Of a DNA stretch of 42,817 bases, positions 35,318 to 42,817 are shown piece after piece (within the stretch, counting starts at the first letter, position 1; the number at the start of each line of letters is the position of its first letter). The notes under the pieces are model-generated. The model had not been told where the DNA came from and ran no database searches. It was given only the letters and a program-made list of their open reading frames with translations. Both the position numbers and the translations under genes were made by a program. Source of the DNA: Bacteroidota bacterium. GTDB taxonomy: Bacteria > Bacteroidota > Bacteroidia > Cytophagales > Cyclobacteriaceae. The stretch spans positions 1 through 42,817 of the forward strand of contig JAJRQT010000095.1 in assembly GCA_024280115.1 (NCBI GenBank). The letters are read 5' to 3'.

Positions 35318-35708
35318 GTGATATGGTAATTATGTGAATCCAATTTGAAATTAAACATTTTATTGAAGCGATATTACAATTATTCAAAATTAAAATACTT
35401 TATTTTATTGAAAGAGATTACGAGACTTAATGTTGTACCAGGTTGGTACATAATTACATTTATAAAAACCCTGGAATAATATTGGACAGAGTAATAATGG
35501 CTAGCTTCCAACTGCTGAGCCTTTTAAATACCACAACAGATAGTACACTTTGCAAATTAATCTGCCGGAGGCATTAAGCACATCAGTTGAGACAAATTCA
35601 AAAGCCGTATTTTTTAATTTTACTATGTGTTTTAGGCTTTCTTATTGATTGTGACTCAATATTTTGTTTACAAAATAATTTTAGCATTTTTACTAAAAAT
35701 ACAAAATC
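35318..35708. other. 391-bp divergent intergenic region
   Basis: This region lies between the efflux operon (minus) and the DUF418 gene (plus). Apart from the palindrome at 35434-35450 it is plain AT-rich sequence. A 26-codon open frame at 35497-35577 has no recognisable features. Confidence 0.4.
35434..35450 (-). promoter_or_regulatory. Candidate operator of the RND efflux operon
   Basis: Perfect palindrome TGTACCA-GGT-TGGTACA with 7-bp arms, 117 bases upstream of the adaptor start. Its form fits the operators of TetR/AcrR-type repressors that often control such pumps, but no regulator gene lies next to it. Confidence 0.5.
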
Positions 35709-36938
35709 ATGCCTACAGATAAACTACCCACTGAACGACAACCCACCAAAGCCAAGGACAGGGTGATATTTTTAGATGTACTAAGGGGATTTGCCCTTGT
35801 CGGAATATTATTTGCCAATATCCTGAGCTGGAGCGGAATTAAGTTTATTCCATTTGAGGACATCATCGAATTAGGAAATGCCAAAGTTGATCAGGAGCTA
35901 TACCAATACTTGAAGTTTTTTGTGGATACCAAGTTTTACACACTATTTTCTCTGCTTTTTGGTGTAGGTTTTTATATGCAAATCTCCAGGAATAAGGACA
36001 ATCCTGATTTTCCTAAACTTTATATGCGGCGGTTGTCTATATTGCTTTTAATAGGTGTTTGTCATACTTTAATTTGGTCTGGAGATATTCTTATGCTCTA
36101 TGCCTTGATGGGTATGGTATTGTTAGCTCTTAGGAAAATTCCCGTTTCTAAGGCGCTCATGGTCGGACTATCGTTCTATTTCTTCCCGATATTACTCGAT
36201 CTTATCTATATGTACACCTTTGTCCCGGATTTGCCTGCCTTATCTAAATATGCTTTAAAGGTTTATCCGGATCTATCTCCGGAACATGTTGTAACTGCCT
36301 TTCAAAGTGAGAAACTTTCTATGGTATTCAAAATTAATTTTCATAATGTAATCTGGAGATGGTATGATTTTATTCCATCTGGAAGACCGTTTAAAGTGCT
36401 GGGCCTTTTCTTTCTAGGTTACTATCTTTATTCAGTGGACTTTTTTACGGTTCACGCCAAGAAGTGGAAATATATCGCTTCATTTCTTTTGGTGGGCTTA
36501 GTTTTTACAGGATTCTCCATGATTCTAAAAGGTAGCAATGCATCATTTTCAAAAAATTGGATAGACATGGCAGATAAGCTAGTCCATGAAATCGGACAGC
36601 TTTCATTGAGTTTATCTTATGTGTGCATACTTTCCAGGCTTGTGGACTCCTTTCCCAAGTTTTTCGCTTTCAACTGGCTCAAAAATTATGGCCGAATGTC
36701 ATTAACTTCCTACATTGGGCATACAGTATTGGGTATAATAGCATTTTATCCAATCATCGCCTGGGGATATTTTGGTTTATTAACCCTGGTGCAAGTTTAT
36801 TATTTGGCGTTACTAATCCTTGCAATTCAATTGCTCTTCAGCAATATCTGGTTTATATATTTTCACTTTGGTCCAATAGAATGGCTTTGGAGATGCGCCA
36901 CATTTGGAAAATGGTTTCCGATTAAAAAGATTAAGTAA
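35709..36938 (+). CDS. DUF418 family integral membrane protein
   Basis: The 409-residue product starts with the family signature DRVIFLDVLRGFALVGILFANI (about 17-38) and carries about ten membrane segments. The second half contains the DUF418 domain (LKNYGRMSLTSYIGHTVLG, about 325-343, then QLLFSNIWFIYFHFGPIEWLWR near the C-terminus). The family is remotely related to membrane acyltransferases; its function is not established. A strong terminator follows at 37024. It is a single gene. Confidence 0.88.
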   Translation: MPTDKLPTERQPTKAKDRVIFLDVLRGFALVGILFANILSWSGIKFIPFEDIIELGNAKVDQELYQYLKFFVDTKFYTLFSLLFGVGFYMQISRNKDNPDFPKLYMRRLSILLLIGVCHTLIWSGDILMLYALMGMVLLALRKIPVSKALMVGLSFYFFPILLDLIYMYTFVPDLPALSKYALKVYPDLSPEHVVTAFQSEKLSMVFKINFHNVIWRWYDFIPSGRPFKVLGLFFLGYYLYSVDFFTVHAKKWKYIASFLLVGLVFTGFSMILKGSNASFSKNWIDMADKLVHEIGQLSLSLSYVCILSRLVDSFPKFFAFNWLKNYGRMSLTSYIGHTVLGIIAFYPIIAWGYFGLLTLVQVYYLALLILAIQLLFSNIWFIYFHFGPIEWLWRCATFGKWFPIKKIK

Positions 36939-37267
36939 AAGGTTTTATAAGTAACAAGTCGGGAGTCGGATGACCGAAGTTGGAAGTAAAAAAATGAATC
37001 AACGGAATAAAAAACAAAAAACTGGTTCAGGTGTCTCACCTGGACCTTTTTTGTTTTTGGACATATATAATAGATAGGCACAAGGTGAGACGTTCAGAAC
37101 AATGAAATATATTACTGTCTTCTCTTTTACAAATTATGCAGTTTTTATCCACATTAATAATCAAATCATTCATTATTCAGTTAAACCATTTAGCTCAGTT
37201 ATTGTCATAGAATGGCATGATAAATGATGCGCCTTAGGTAATCCACTTAACTATTAACCCAAATAAC
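36939..37267. other. 329-bp gap with repeat words and terminator
   Basis: Right after the DUF418 gene the text gtcgggagtcggatgaccga, then agttggaagt is a degenerate short-word repeat. Next comes the terminator at 37024-37052. The rest, up to the S41 protease gene, is AT-rich without a visible gene. Confidence 0.45.
37024..37052 (+). terminator. Strong Rho-independent terminator
   Basis: GGTTCAGGTG (37024-37033) pairs with CACCTGGACC (37037-37046) through 10 pairs, one of them G-T, with a 3-base loop, then six T. An A-rich run lies before it, so it may also work in the other direction. It ends the DUF418 transcript. Confidence 0.85.
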
Positions 37268-38671
37268 ATGTTTAGATTAAAAATTCGCTTATTTATAATT
37301 CCTATCCTGGTTTTTCTAATTATCACTTCCTGCAACAGGGATGAAGATATTATTCCGGCAGATGACCTTACCTCCGGGATACCAGATATTGGAAATAACG
37401 CAGATAATATCCCCCAATGGATCTACGACGAAATGTCTTTCTTTTACTTTTGGAACACTGGGCTGCCAGGTACAGATCCTACAGGGGATGAAGATCCTAA
37501 AACATATTTCAATAGTCTTTTGAATTCAACTGACAAATTCTCCTATATATCTGATGATGCCGAAGCGATCAAGGAAGAAATGACCGGAACAATTATCGCC
37601 ATGGGCTTTTCACCAACCTTCGGTGTTTTTACAAATACAAATAATTTATTTGCCATTGTTGAATATGTTTACCAGGGTTCGCCAGCAGAGAAGGCCGGGT
37701 TGAAAAGAGGAGATATTATATTGAAAATTAACGGAGCAGTTTTATCTGAAAATAATTATCTGGACCTCACCTTACAAAATGGGTTTTCAGTAACATTAGG
37801 TTCATTTAATGGAAGAAGTATTGTTGAAACTAATGAAACAATTTCCATAGACAAGGGAGTAATTGAGTTGGATCCTGTTATTCATTATGAAGTAAAAACT
37901 GTAAATAATATAAAAGTGGGGTACCTGGTTTTTGTGGACTTTTTATCTGGAGAAAATGACAAATGGCTTAAGAGTTTAGGGAATGCATTAAGCGAGATGA
38001 AAGCAGAGGGCATCTCACAATTGATCCTGGATCTAAGGTATAATCCGGGAGGAGAAGTGAATGTGGCAGAATACCTCGCCAGTGCATTAGCGCCGGCCAG
38101 CGTGGTTAATAATAGAGAAACACTGGTAAGTTTTGAATATAATACGGATCTCCAGGATTTCTTTACCAGCCGTCAGGGACAAGATTCACCCAACCTGACC
38201 TCAAGGTTTAGTCAGAATGAAAACAATCTGAATCTCAATGAAATTATTTTCCTCACAACAGGAAATACCGCATCAGCAAGCGAATTGGTGATTAATGGAT
38301 TGAAACCTTATATGGGTGTCACCATGATTGGCGAACCAACTTTTGGTAAATTCTTTGGTTCTTTTGTGCTTTATGATGAGAATGAACCTCCTGAACACAA
38401 TTGGGCTATTGCTCCCATAGTGCTCAAATATGCCAATGCCAATGGAGTTACAGACTTTGTAAATGGATTAACACCTGACATTTTTATTGAAGATGATCTG
38501 CTCAACGCCAAAAGTTTTGGAGATGAAACCGATCCTATGTTGGCAGTCGCATTATCCGTGATAAAAGGAGAAATTATTGATCCATCTTCATCAAGAATCG
38601 GTGTAAATAAGCAGTATAAATCAGTCTATGATCTGAATAAGATCAATAAGAAGAACATTTTTTTTAAATGA
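37268..38671 (+). CDS. S41-family peptidase lipoprotein
   Basis: The 467-residue product has a lipoprotein signal (PILVFLIITSC), so it is anchored in the periplasm or on the surface. An N-terminal helical region (PQWIYDEMSFFYFWN) precedes a PDZ domain (about 110-195: GFSPTFGVF, GSPAEKAGLKRGDIILKING). The C-terminal processing protease-like domain follows with ILDLRYNPGGEV, the catalytic serine in LTTGNTASASELV (about 336) and the lysine in TFGK (about 360), the Ser-Lys dyad. These enzymes process or degrade exported proteins. It stands alone. Confidence 0.88.
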   Translation: MFRLKIRLFIIPILVFLIITSCNRDEDIIPADDLTSGIPDIGNNADNIPQWIYDEMSFFYFWNTGLPGTDPTGDEDPKTYFNSLLNSTDKFSYISDDAEAIKEEMTGTIIAMGFSPTFGVFTNTNNLFAIVEYVYQGSPAEKAGLKRGDIILKINGAVLSENNYLDLTLQNGFSVTLGSFNGRSIVETNETISIDKGVIELDPVIHYEVKTVNNIKVGYLVFVDFLSGENDKWLKSLGNALSEMKAEGISQLILDLRYNPGGEVNVAEYLASALAPASVVNNRETLVSFEYNTDLQDFFTSRQGQDSPNLTSRFSQNENNLNLNEIIFLTTGNTASASELVINGLKPYMGVTMIGEPTFGKFFGSFVLYDENEPPEHNWAIAPIVLKYANANGVTDFVNGLTPDIFIEDDLLNAKSFGDETDPMLAVALSVIKGEIIDPSSSRIGVNKQYKSVYDLNKINKKNIFFK

Positions 38672-38716
38672 AATATTCGCAAAATGGAGATCCTTGGGCA
38701 AGAGAGGGAATATATT

Positions 38717-38757
38717 TTTAAGTGAAATATTGGCACAAGCAGGTGCTTGCACCAGGA
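38717..38757. repeat. Short hairpin between two convergent genes
   Basis: CAAGCA and TGCTTG pair around a 2-base loop, with an outer TGG/CCA after a 2x2 mismatch. It lies between the S41 protease gene and the GH15 gene. It has no T-tract; it may protect 3' ends or be part of a dispersed repeat. Confidence 0.3.
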
Positions 38758-38782
38758 ATGGTGAAAAGTTGCTGCTGGTATT

Positions 38783-40558
38783 TTATTTTTGTGGCTTGTG
38801 CACATTCAAAATATATGCTGTCTCCATCAATGCGAGATGTGAATAACCCTGGGGGAAATTGCCCAACAATCTTTTCGTTTTAAAATCAATATCTTCACTT
38901 AGCAATCCCAGATGATTTGTATAGCCTAAAATTTCATTAAAATATTTTAGGGCCTCTTCTTTTTCACCAATTTTATACAAGCTTTGTATCATCCAAAACG
39001 TACATATTGTGAAGGATGAGCTCGGCAAACCGAAATCATCCTCATTCTTATAGCGATACATTAATCCGTCATGTAGTAATTCCTCCTTTGTTTTTTTAAC
39101 TGTACTGACGTATTTGGGGTCATCGGCATCTATAAATCCATAGGATTCTATTAACAGATTCGCCGCATCCATATTTTTACTACCATAATATTGGGTGAAT
39201 GCCTGCACTTCCTCGTTCCAGCCATTTTTCATAATATCCGCCTTAATGGCATCACATATTTCTAACCATGGCTTTATATATTTCTCTTTTTTTAATAATC
39301 TGGCAATTTTAACACCCCGGTCTGCGCCAGCCCAGGTAAGTACTTTTGAAAATACAAAATGTTTTTCTTCACCTCTGATTTCCCATATACCTTTATCTGC
39401 TCCCTGCCAATGTTTTTCAATTTTGTGCATTACAGAACGGACGATTGTCCAAAGCTCTTCACTCCGGTCCTGAGAAATCTGATAATTTTCGAAATCCTGG
39501 AGTATCACATCCATTAATACTCCTACAATATCATGTTGTTTTTGAAAATAGGCAGCATTTCCAATTCTTACCGGTTTGGAATTTTTATATCCATCTAAAT
39601 GATCCAGGATATGTTCTGTGAGATCTTTTTCGCCCCGGATGCCATACATTATCTGAATCTTTTCATCTTTTGTAGGAATGATATTGATGATAAAATTAAG
39701 GAAATTCTGAGCCTCACTATGGTATCCAATATACCTTAATACACGAACAATCATTCCTGAATCTCTGATCCAGGAAAATCTATAATCCCAATTTCGAACC
39801 TCCCCGATTGTCTCTGGCAAAGAAGTAGTTATTGCCGCAATTACGGCGCCTGTTTTTTCATAGGTCAATAACCTTAACACCAAAGCGCTTCTAACGATTT
39901 CTTCACGAAAATTTCCAAATCCCAATCCCTTTTCAACCCAGTCAAGCCAATATACTTCAGTGCGTTGGAGACTCAGATTGACGTCATCCAGGGTAGGTAC
40001 CTTCAGTTTTTCATTATAACTCATATAAAAGTACCCATCACTTTTTAAAAGTATTTCTTCCTCATTAATAATCTTTTCATAGGGAAAATTTGAGTACAAA
40101 AAAATCGATTCATAAACTCCTGACAAGGTATAACTCTTTATATATTCATTATCAATTTCTAATTTTGTTTCACCCAAAGCATAATTGAGTTTTGGGTTAT
40201 ATATAATTTTGATTTTTGGACTTCCGGATACTAAACGGACAAAACGAATCAGGTCCGGAGGATTAAATATCTTGTTATTTTCTGTTTTATAACATGGCAT
40301 AAAATCAATAAATTCAAATTTATCATCTCCCTTTTCAAACCTTGTTCTCAGGATATTGGTATTTGGATGATAACTTTGTGTGATGCTATATCCCTGGTCA
40401 ACTGAAATAGCAAACTCACCGCCATTATCATCGAGTATTTTTGCGAATTCCGAAGAAGAATCGAAGTCCGGAAAGCATAACCATTCAATAGAACCTGTAT
40501 CAGAAATCAGGGCAGCGCTTTTTGAATTTCCGATTACACCATAATTATAATTATCCAT
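38783..40558 (-). CDS. GH15 glucoamylase/trehalase-like enzyme
   Basis: The 591-residue product has the bacterial GH15 build: an N-terminal beta-sandwich (NYGVIGNSKSAALISDTGSI, WLCFPDFDS) and an (alpha/alpha)6 barrel with NWDYRFSWIRDSGM (about 256-269). The catalytic acid is probably the glutamate in GIWEIRG and the base the one in GLLSEDID near the C-terminus, followed by LGNFPQGYSHLALM, typical for the family. It has no signal peptide and should act on cytosolic glucosides such as maltodextrin or trehalose. Trehalase and glucoamylase types cannot be told apart from these motifs. It is 70 bases downstream of the SGNH esterase on the same strand. Confidence 0.88.
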   Translation of the reverse strand: MDNYNYGVIGNSKSAALISDTGSIEWLCFPDFDSSSEFAKILDDNGGEFAISVDQGYSITQSYHPNTNILRTRFEKGDDKFEFIDFMPCYKTENNKIFNPPDLIRFVRLVSGSPKIKIIYNPKLNYALGETKLEIDNEYIKSYTLSGVYESIFLYSNFPYEKIINEEEILLKSDGYFYMSYNEKLKVPTLDDVNLSLQRTEVYWLDWVEKGLGFGNFREEIVRSALVLRLLTYEKTGAVIAAITTSLPETIGEVRNWDYRFSWIRDSGMIVRVLRYIGYHSEAQNFLNFIINIIPTKDEKIQIMYGIRGEKDLTEHILDHLDGYKNSKPVRIGNAAYFQKQHDIVGVLMDVILQDFENYQISQDRSEELWTIVRSVMHKIEKHWQGADKGIWEIRGEEKHFVFSKVLTWAGADRGVKIARLLKKEKYIKPWLEICDAIKADIMKNGWNEEVQAFTQYYGSKNMDAANLLIESYGFIDADDPKYVSTVKKTKEELLHDGLMYRYKNEDDFGLPSSSFTICTFWMIQSLYKIGEKEEALKYFNEILGYTNHLGLLSEDIDFKTKRLLGNFPQGYSHLALMETAYILNVHKPQK

Positions 40559-40628
40559 AAAATTTATATTTAGCTTCTATTAATCATGTATTAATGAGGT
40601 TAGGCCGGACTCTTTTATTATCCAGATA

Positions 40629-41783
40629 TCAATGTTTTGATAGAATTTCTTCAATGGCTGACAACAATCCATCGGCTATCCGTAAAGAGCCAAGATCTGT
40701 CGGATGTACCCCATCAACTGTGCATTCATCGTAATCATCTCCCAGAACTTTAGAACCGTCGAGGAAATATATATTCGCATCACCGGCTTTTTTTCTTTCA
40801 TCCACCAGGTTTTTTTGAAAATCCCTGTTGCTCATCAGCAATTTATATGCATCGCTACCATCACTTGCCCTGGCATATCTGATTTTAGACATAATCAGAA
40901 TTGGAGTTTCCGGATGTTGCTCCCGGAGGATTTTCACAAAAGGGCCAATAGTATTAACTATAGTCTTGCTGGCATTTGCTTCATAATCGAGGATGATAAA
41001 ACTTGTCCCGGGAATTTGATTGATTAACCGGGCCAATTCTGGCTCTCCCCTCCCATTCCCGGAGAATCCGAGATTTACAAATTGCACATCCAGTTTACGA
41101 CTCATTATGTTGGAATAAACCATCCCAGGTCTTGCCACACAACCTCCCTGAGTGATGGAAGTACCATAAATTACAAATTTCCCGGGCCGTTTAAATGGAA
41201 GTGGCGCTTTAATAACCGCATCTTTTTCAAGGCCGATAAACACGGAATTCACACCATTATAAAGGGGGAAGTTCAGGGTAAAATCTCTCAATTGCTCCAC
41301 ATCCGATTTATATATATCAACCTGATATCGGATGGTATCATGAGGAAACCGGGTAGTTTTCAGGTACCTTTGAACCCCATTATCATTTACATATAAATCA
41401 AATCCGCTCTGACCTGTAGCCGGCATATGATACATTCCCGACCTTTCTCTTAGTTCAACTTTTAATAAAATCCGTTTGCTATCAGTTCTGAACCTGGCCT
41501 GGCCTCCGGCAGTATGATTTGCCAGCCCATCGACAGCTCCACGTATCTCCCAATCGGGCTTTACCGGCAATCGTCTGTAAACAGAATCTTCCTTGATCCA
41601 CTCAAATCCAACCAGGCCAATTGGTTCCTCTCGTGGATCAAACCAGACGATTCCATCAGCGTCAGCCTCTTTCAAGGCCATATATGGATCCAGCTTTTGA
41701 GCGGTGGGTACTTGTGAAAATCCAATGGAATGAAGGCTCAGAATTAAAAAACAAGCCAGATTAATCTTTAAAAAATTTCTCAT
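40629..41783 (-). CDS. Secreted GxDLY-SGNH carbohydrate esterase-like hydrolase
   Basis: I set the start at 41783, where MRNFLKINLACFLILSLHSI begins a clean signal peptide cut after GFSQ; an in-frame ATG at 41828 would add 15 residues ahead of it. The 384-residue product has an N-terminal beta-sandwich with the GFDLY motif of the GxDLY family, then an SGNH hydrolase domain: block I YGTSITQGG (Ser nucleophile, GDSL variant), Gly in NLGFSGNGRGE, and the block V Asp-His pair in DGVHPTD. Such enzymes deacetylate polysaccharides or cleave acyl esters. It is exported, and divergent from the DUF1961 gene. Confidence 0.85.
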   Translation of the reverse strand: MRNFLKINLACFLILSLHSIGFSQVPTAQKLDPYMALKEADADGIVWFDPREEPIGLVGFEWIKEDSVYRRLPVKPDWEIRGAVDGLANHTAGGQARFRTDSKRILLKVELRERSGMYHMPATGQSGFDLYVNDNGVQRYLKTTRFPHDTIRYQVDIYKSDVEQLRDFTLNFPLYNGVNSVFIGLEKDAVIKAPLPFKRPGKFVIYGTSITQGGCVARPGMVYSNIMSRKLDVQFVNLGFSGNGRGEPELARLINQIPGTSFIILDYEANASKTIVNTIGPFVKILREQHPETPILIMSKIRYARASDGSDAYKLLMSNRDFQKNLVDERKKAGDANIYFLDGSKVLGDDYDECTVDGVHPTDLGSLRIADGLLSAIEEILSKH

Positions 41784-41928
41784 GTTTTTATACTTTTGAT
41801 AGTCGTAGGCGAAATTACAAAAAGACACTACATTAACAATTGTTTAATTAATTAGTCAATCATATTTTTAGGAATTAAAATAGGTTCTTATGATAGTAAA
41901 AAATATTATAAAATTGAATTCTCAAACA

Positions 41929-42774
41929 ATGACAATAAAATTGATGATAATAGGCCTGGTAAGCTTATTGTTTTGTGAATGCAATAATTCCCAGCCTATA
42001 AATGAAAAGAAAATTGATAAGAGACCTACTTCGAAATCTGCCAAAGAAAGCGGGGAACATCCAAAAAACAAAGCTGTCACAAATGCCATCGAACTAGTGC
42101 CTGGTTATGAAAAAGGAGCGATTCTGGCTACTGAAGATTTTTCAGAGAATCTTGGCGATTGGCTTACTGAAGGGAAAGTGATTGCAAGAATCGATAGCGG
42201 ACAATTGTACATGGAATCCCATGATGCTGATATAGAAAATCCAAAAGGAAATATTTGGTGGAAGCACGATTTCAAAAATCCATATGTAATAGAATTCGAT
42301 TATCAGTCGCTATCGAATGAAGGTCTTACCATGGTCTTTTGGAATGCTTTTGGAATCGATGGAAAGGATATTTTTTCGTGGAAACGAACAGGAAAATATG
42401 AAGAATATGTAAGCAGCAATCTTACAGCCTATCACTGTTCTTTTCACCGCTTCAGTACGGGTTCGTCAAATATCCGCAAGGCACCGGGGTTTCACCTGGT
42501 ATCGTCGGTGAAGGATCCGATTGACACAAAAGACCGCAACATGCATAGAATTATGATTGCGTCTGCCGATAACCGGCAAAGGATTTTTGTCGATGGGCAA
42601 CTAGTACATGATTTTATAGATGAGGGCAAACCCTGCATTAACGAAAAGGAATGGCAGCATCCTTTGCCCTGCAAAAGTACAGGATCAGTTCCGATGCATG
42701 GCGCATTTGGGATCAGGTTGACACAGAAACAGAAAATCAGAATTGATAATATTAAGGTTTATCAGCTAGAGTAA
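41929..42774 (+). CDS. DUF1961 (YesU-like) lipoprotein
   Basis: The product resembles DUF1961, a concanavalin-like beta-sandwich family that includes B. subtilis YesU from the rhamnogalacturonan locus; its role is unproven but probably in sugar binding or processing. I prefer the start at 41929, where MTIKLMIIGLVSLLFC forms a lipoprotein-like signal; an ATG 39 bases upstream would add a charged 13-residue lead. Landmarks are WWKHDFKNPYVIEFDYQS, MVFWNAFGIDG and the C-terminal RIDNIKVYQLE, with a conserved GFHLV segment. It is divergent from the SGNH esterase, with 145 bases between the chosen starts. The right edge of the window follows its stop after 43 bases. Confidence 0.75.
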   Translation: MTIKLMIIGLVSLLFCECNNSQPINEKKIDKRPTSKSAKESGEHPKNKAVTNAIELVPGYEKGAILATEDFSENLGDWLTEGKVIARIDSGQLYMESHDADIENPKGNIWWKHDFKNPYVIEFDYQSLSNEGLTMVFWNAFGIDGKDIFSWKRTGKYEEYVSSNLTAYHCSFHRFSTGSSNIRKAPGFHLVSSVKDPIDTKDRNMHRIMIASADNRQRIFVDGQLVHDFIDEGKPCINEKEWQHPLPCKSTGSVPMHGAFGIRLTQKQKIRIDNIKVYQLE

Positions 42775-42817
42775 CAGCAGATAAAGGATATTTTTAAGAT
42801 AGGCCTGATCTGAAAGA

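Noticed and set aside
35497..35577. 26-codon open frame in the efflux/DUF418 intergenic region
   Set aside because: It is too short, has no membrane or motif content and no promoter-like element; chance is the simpler explanation.
36994..37071. Short open frame running through the terminator after the DUF418 gene
   Set aside because: It reads straight through a near-perfect terminator hairpin and T-tract, is rich in Lys and Gly from the A- and G-runs, and has no domain or start signal.

Overview
The window looks like chromosome from a Bacteroidota bacterium, most likely of the Cytophagales/Cytophagia type. Evidence: a large secreted protein with a type IX secretion (T9SS) type B C-terminal sorting domain, many relaxed-lipobox lipoproteins, almost no Shine-Dalgarno sequences before starts, AT-rich gaps, TAnnTTTG-like promoter elements, and a Nudix-type arabinose regulator of the kind known from Bacteroidota. 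I see no rRNA, tRNA, CRISPR array, prophage or insertion sequence. The genus is not identifiable from this sequence alone.

Layout. 0.3-7.6 kb: a membrane-anchored ceramidase-like protein, a YbaK-type deacylase, an amidohydrolase gene cut by one in-frame amber codon, a 1076-residue T9SS cargo protein and a small membrane protein. 7.7-16.8 kb: a possible frameshifted micro-gene, a lipoprotein with two fused thioredoxin folds, a class V aminotransferase, then three exported carbohydrate-type proteins on the minus strand (Tat-exported aldo/keto reductase, lactonase-like beta-propeller, GH9 lipoprotein) and a methyltransferase. 16.9-23.8 kb: an L-arabinose locus in the order Na+/sugar symporter, Nudix regulator (AraR type), araD, araB, araA, with a strong palindromic candidate operator in front. 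23.9-28.2 kb: a GH172/DUF2961 lipoprotein, a YqhD-like alcohol dehydrogenase and pyruvate kinase. 28.5-35.3 kb: glutamate dehydrogenase and a complete RND efflux operon (adaptor, pump, TolC) with an upstream palindrome. 35.7-42.8 kb: a DUF418 membrane protein, an S41 protease lipoprotein, a GH15 enzyme, a GxDLY/SGNH esterase and a divergent DUF1961 lipoprotein.

How the genes fit together. The clearest unit is arabinose use: uptake by the symporter, isomerisation to L-ribulose (AraA), phosphorylation (AraB) and epimerisation to D-xylulose 5-phosphate (AraD), feeding the pentose phosphate pathway and glycolysis, where pyruvate kinase acts. Surface or periplasmic enzymes around it (GH9, GH172, SGNH esterase, DUF1961, lactonase, aldo/keto reductase) suggest a lifestyle of degrading plant or algal polysaccharide, but there is no SusC/SusD pair, so this is not a classical PUL.

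The gaps hold degenerate short-word and hairpin repeats that recur across the window, including inside the arabinose operon. I did not find a clearly new biological system. The best leads are the amber-split amidohydrolase, the 87-bp inverted-repeat element between araB and araA, the Nudix regulator with its candidate operator, and the slippery-run micro-gene.
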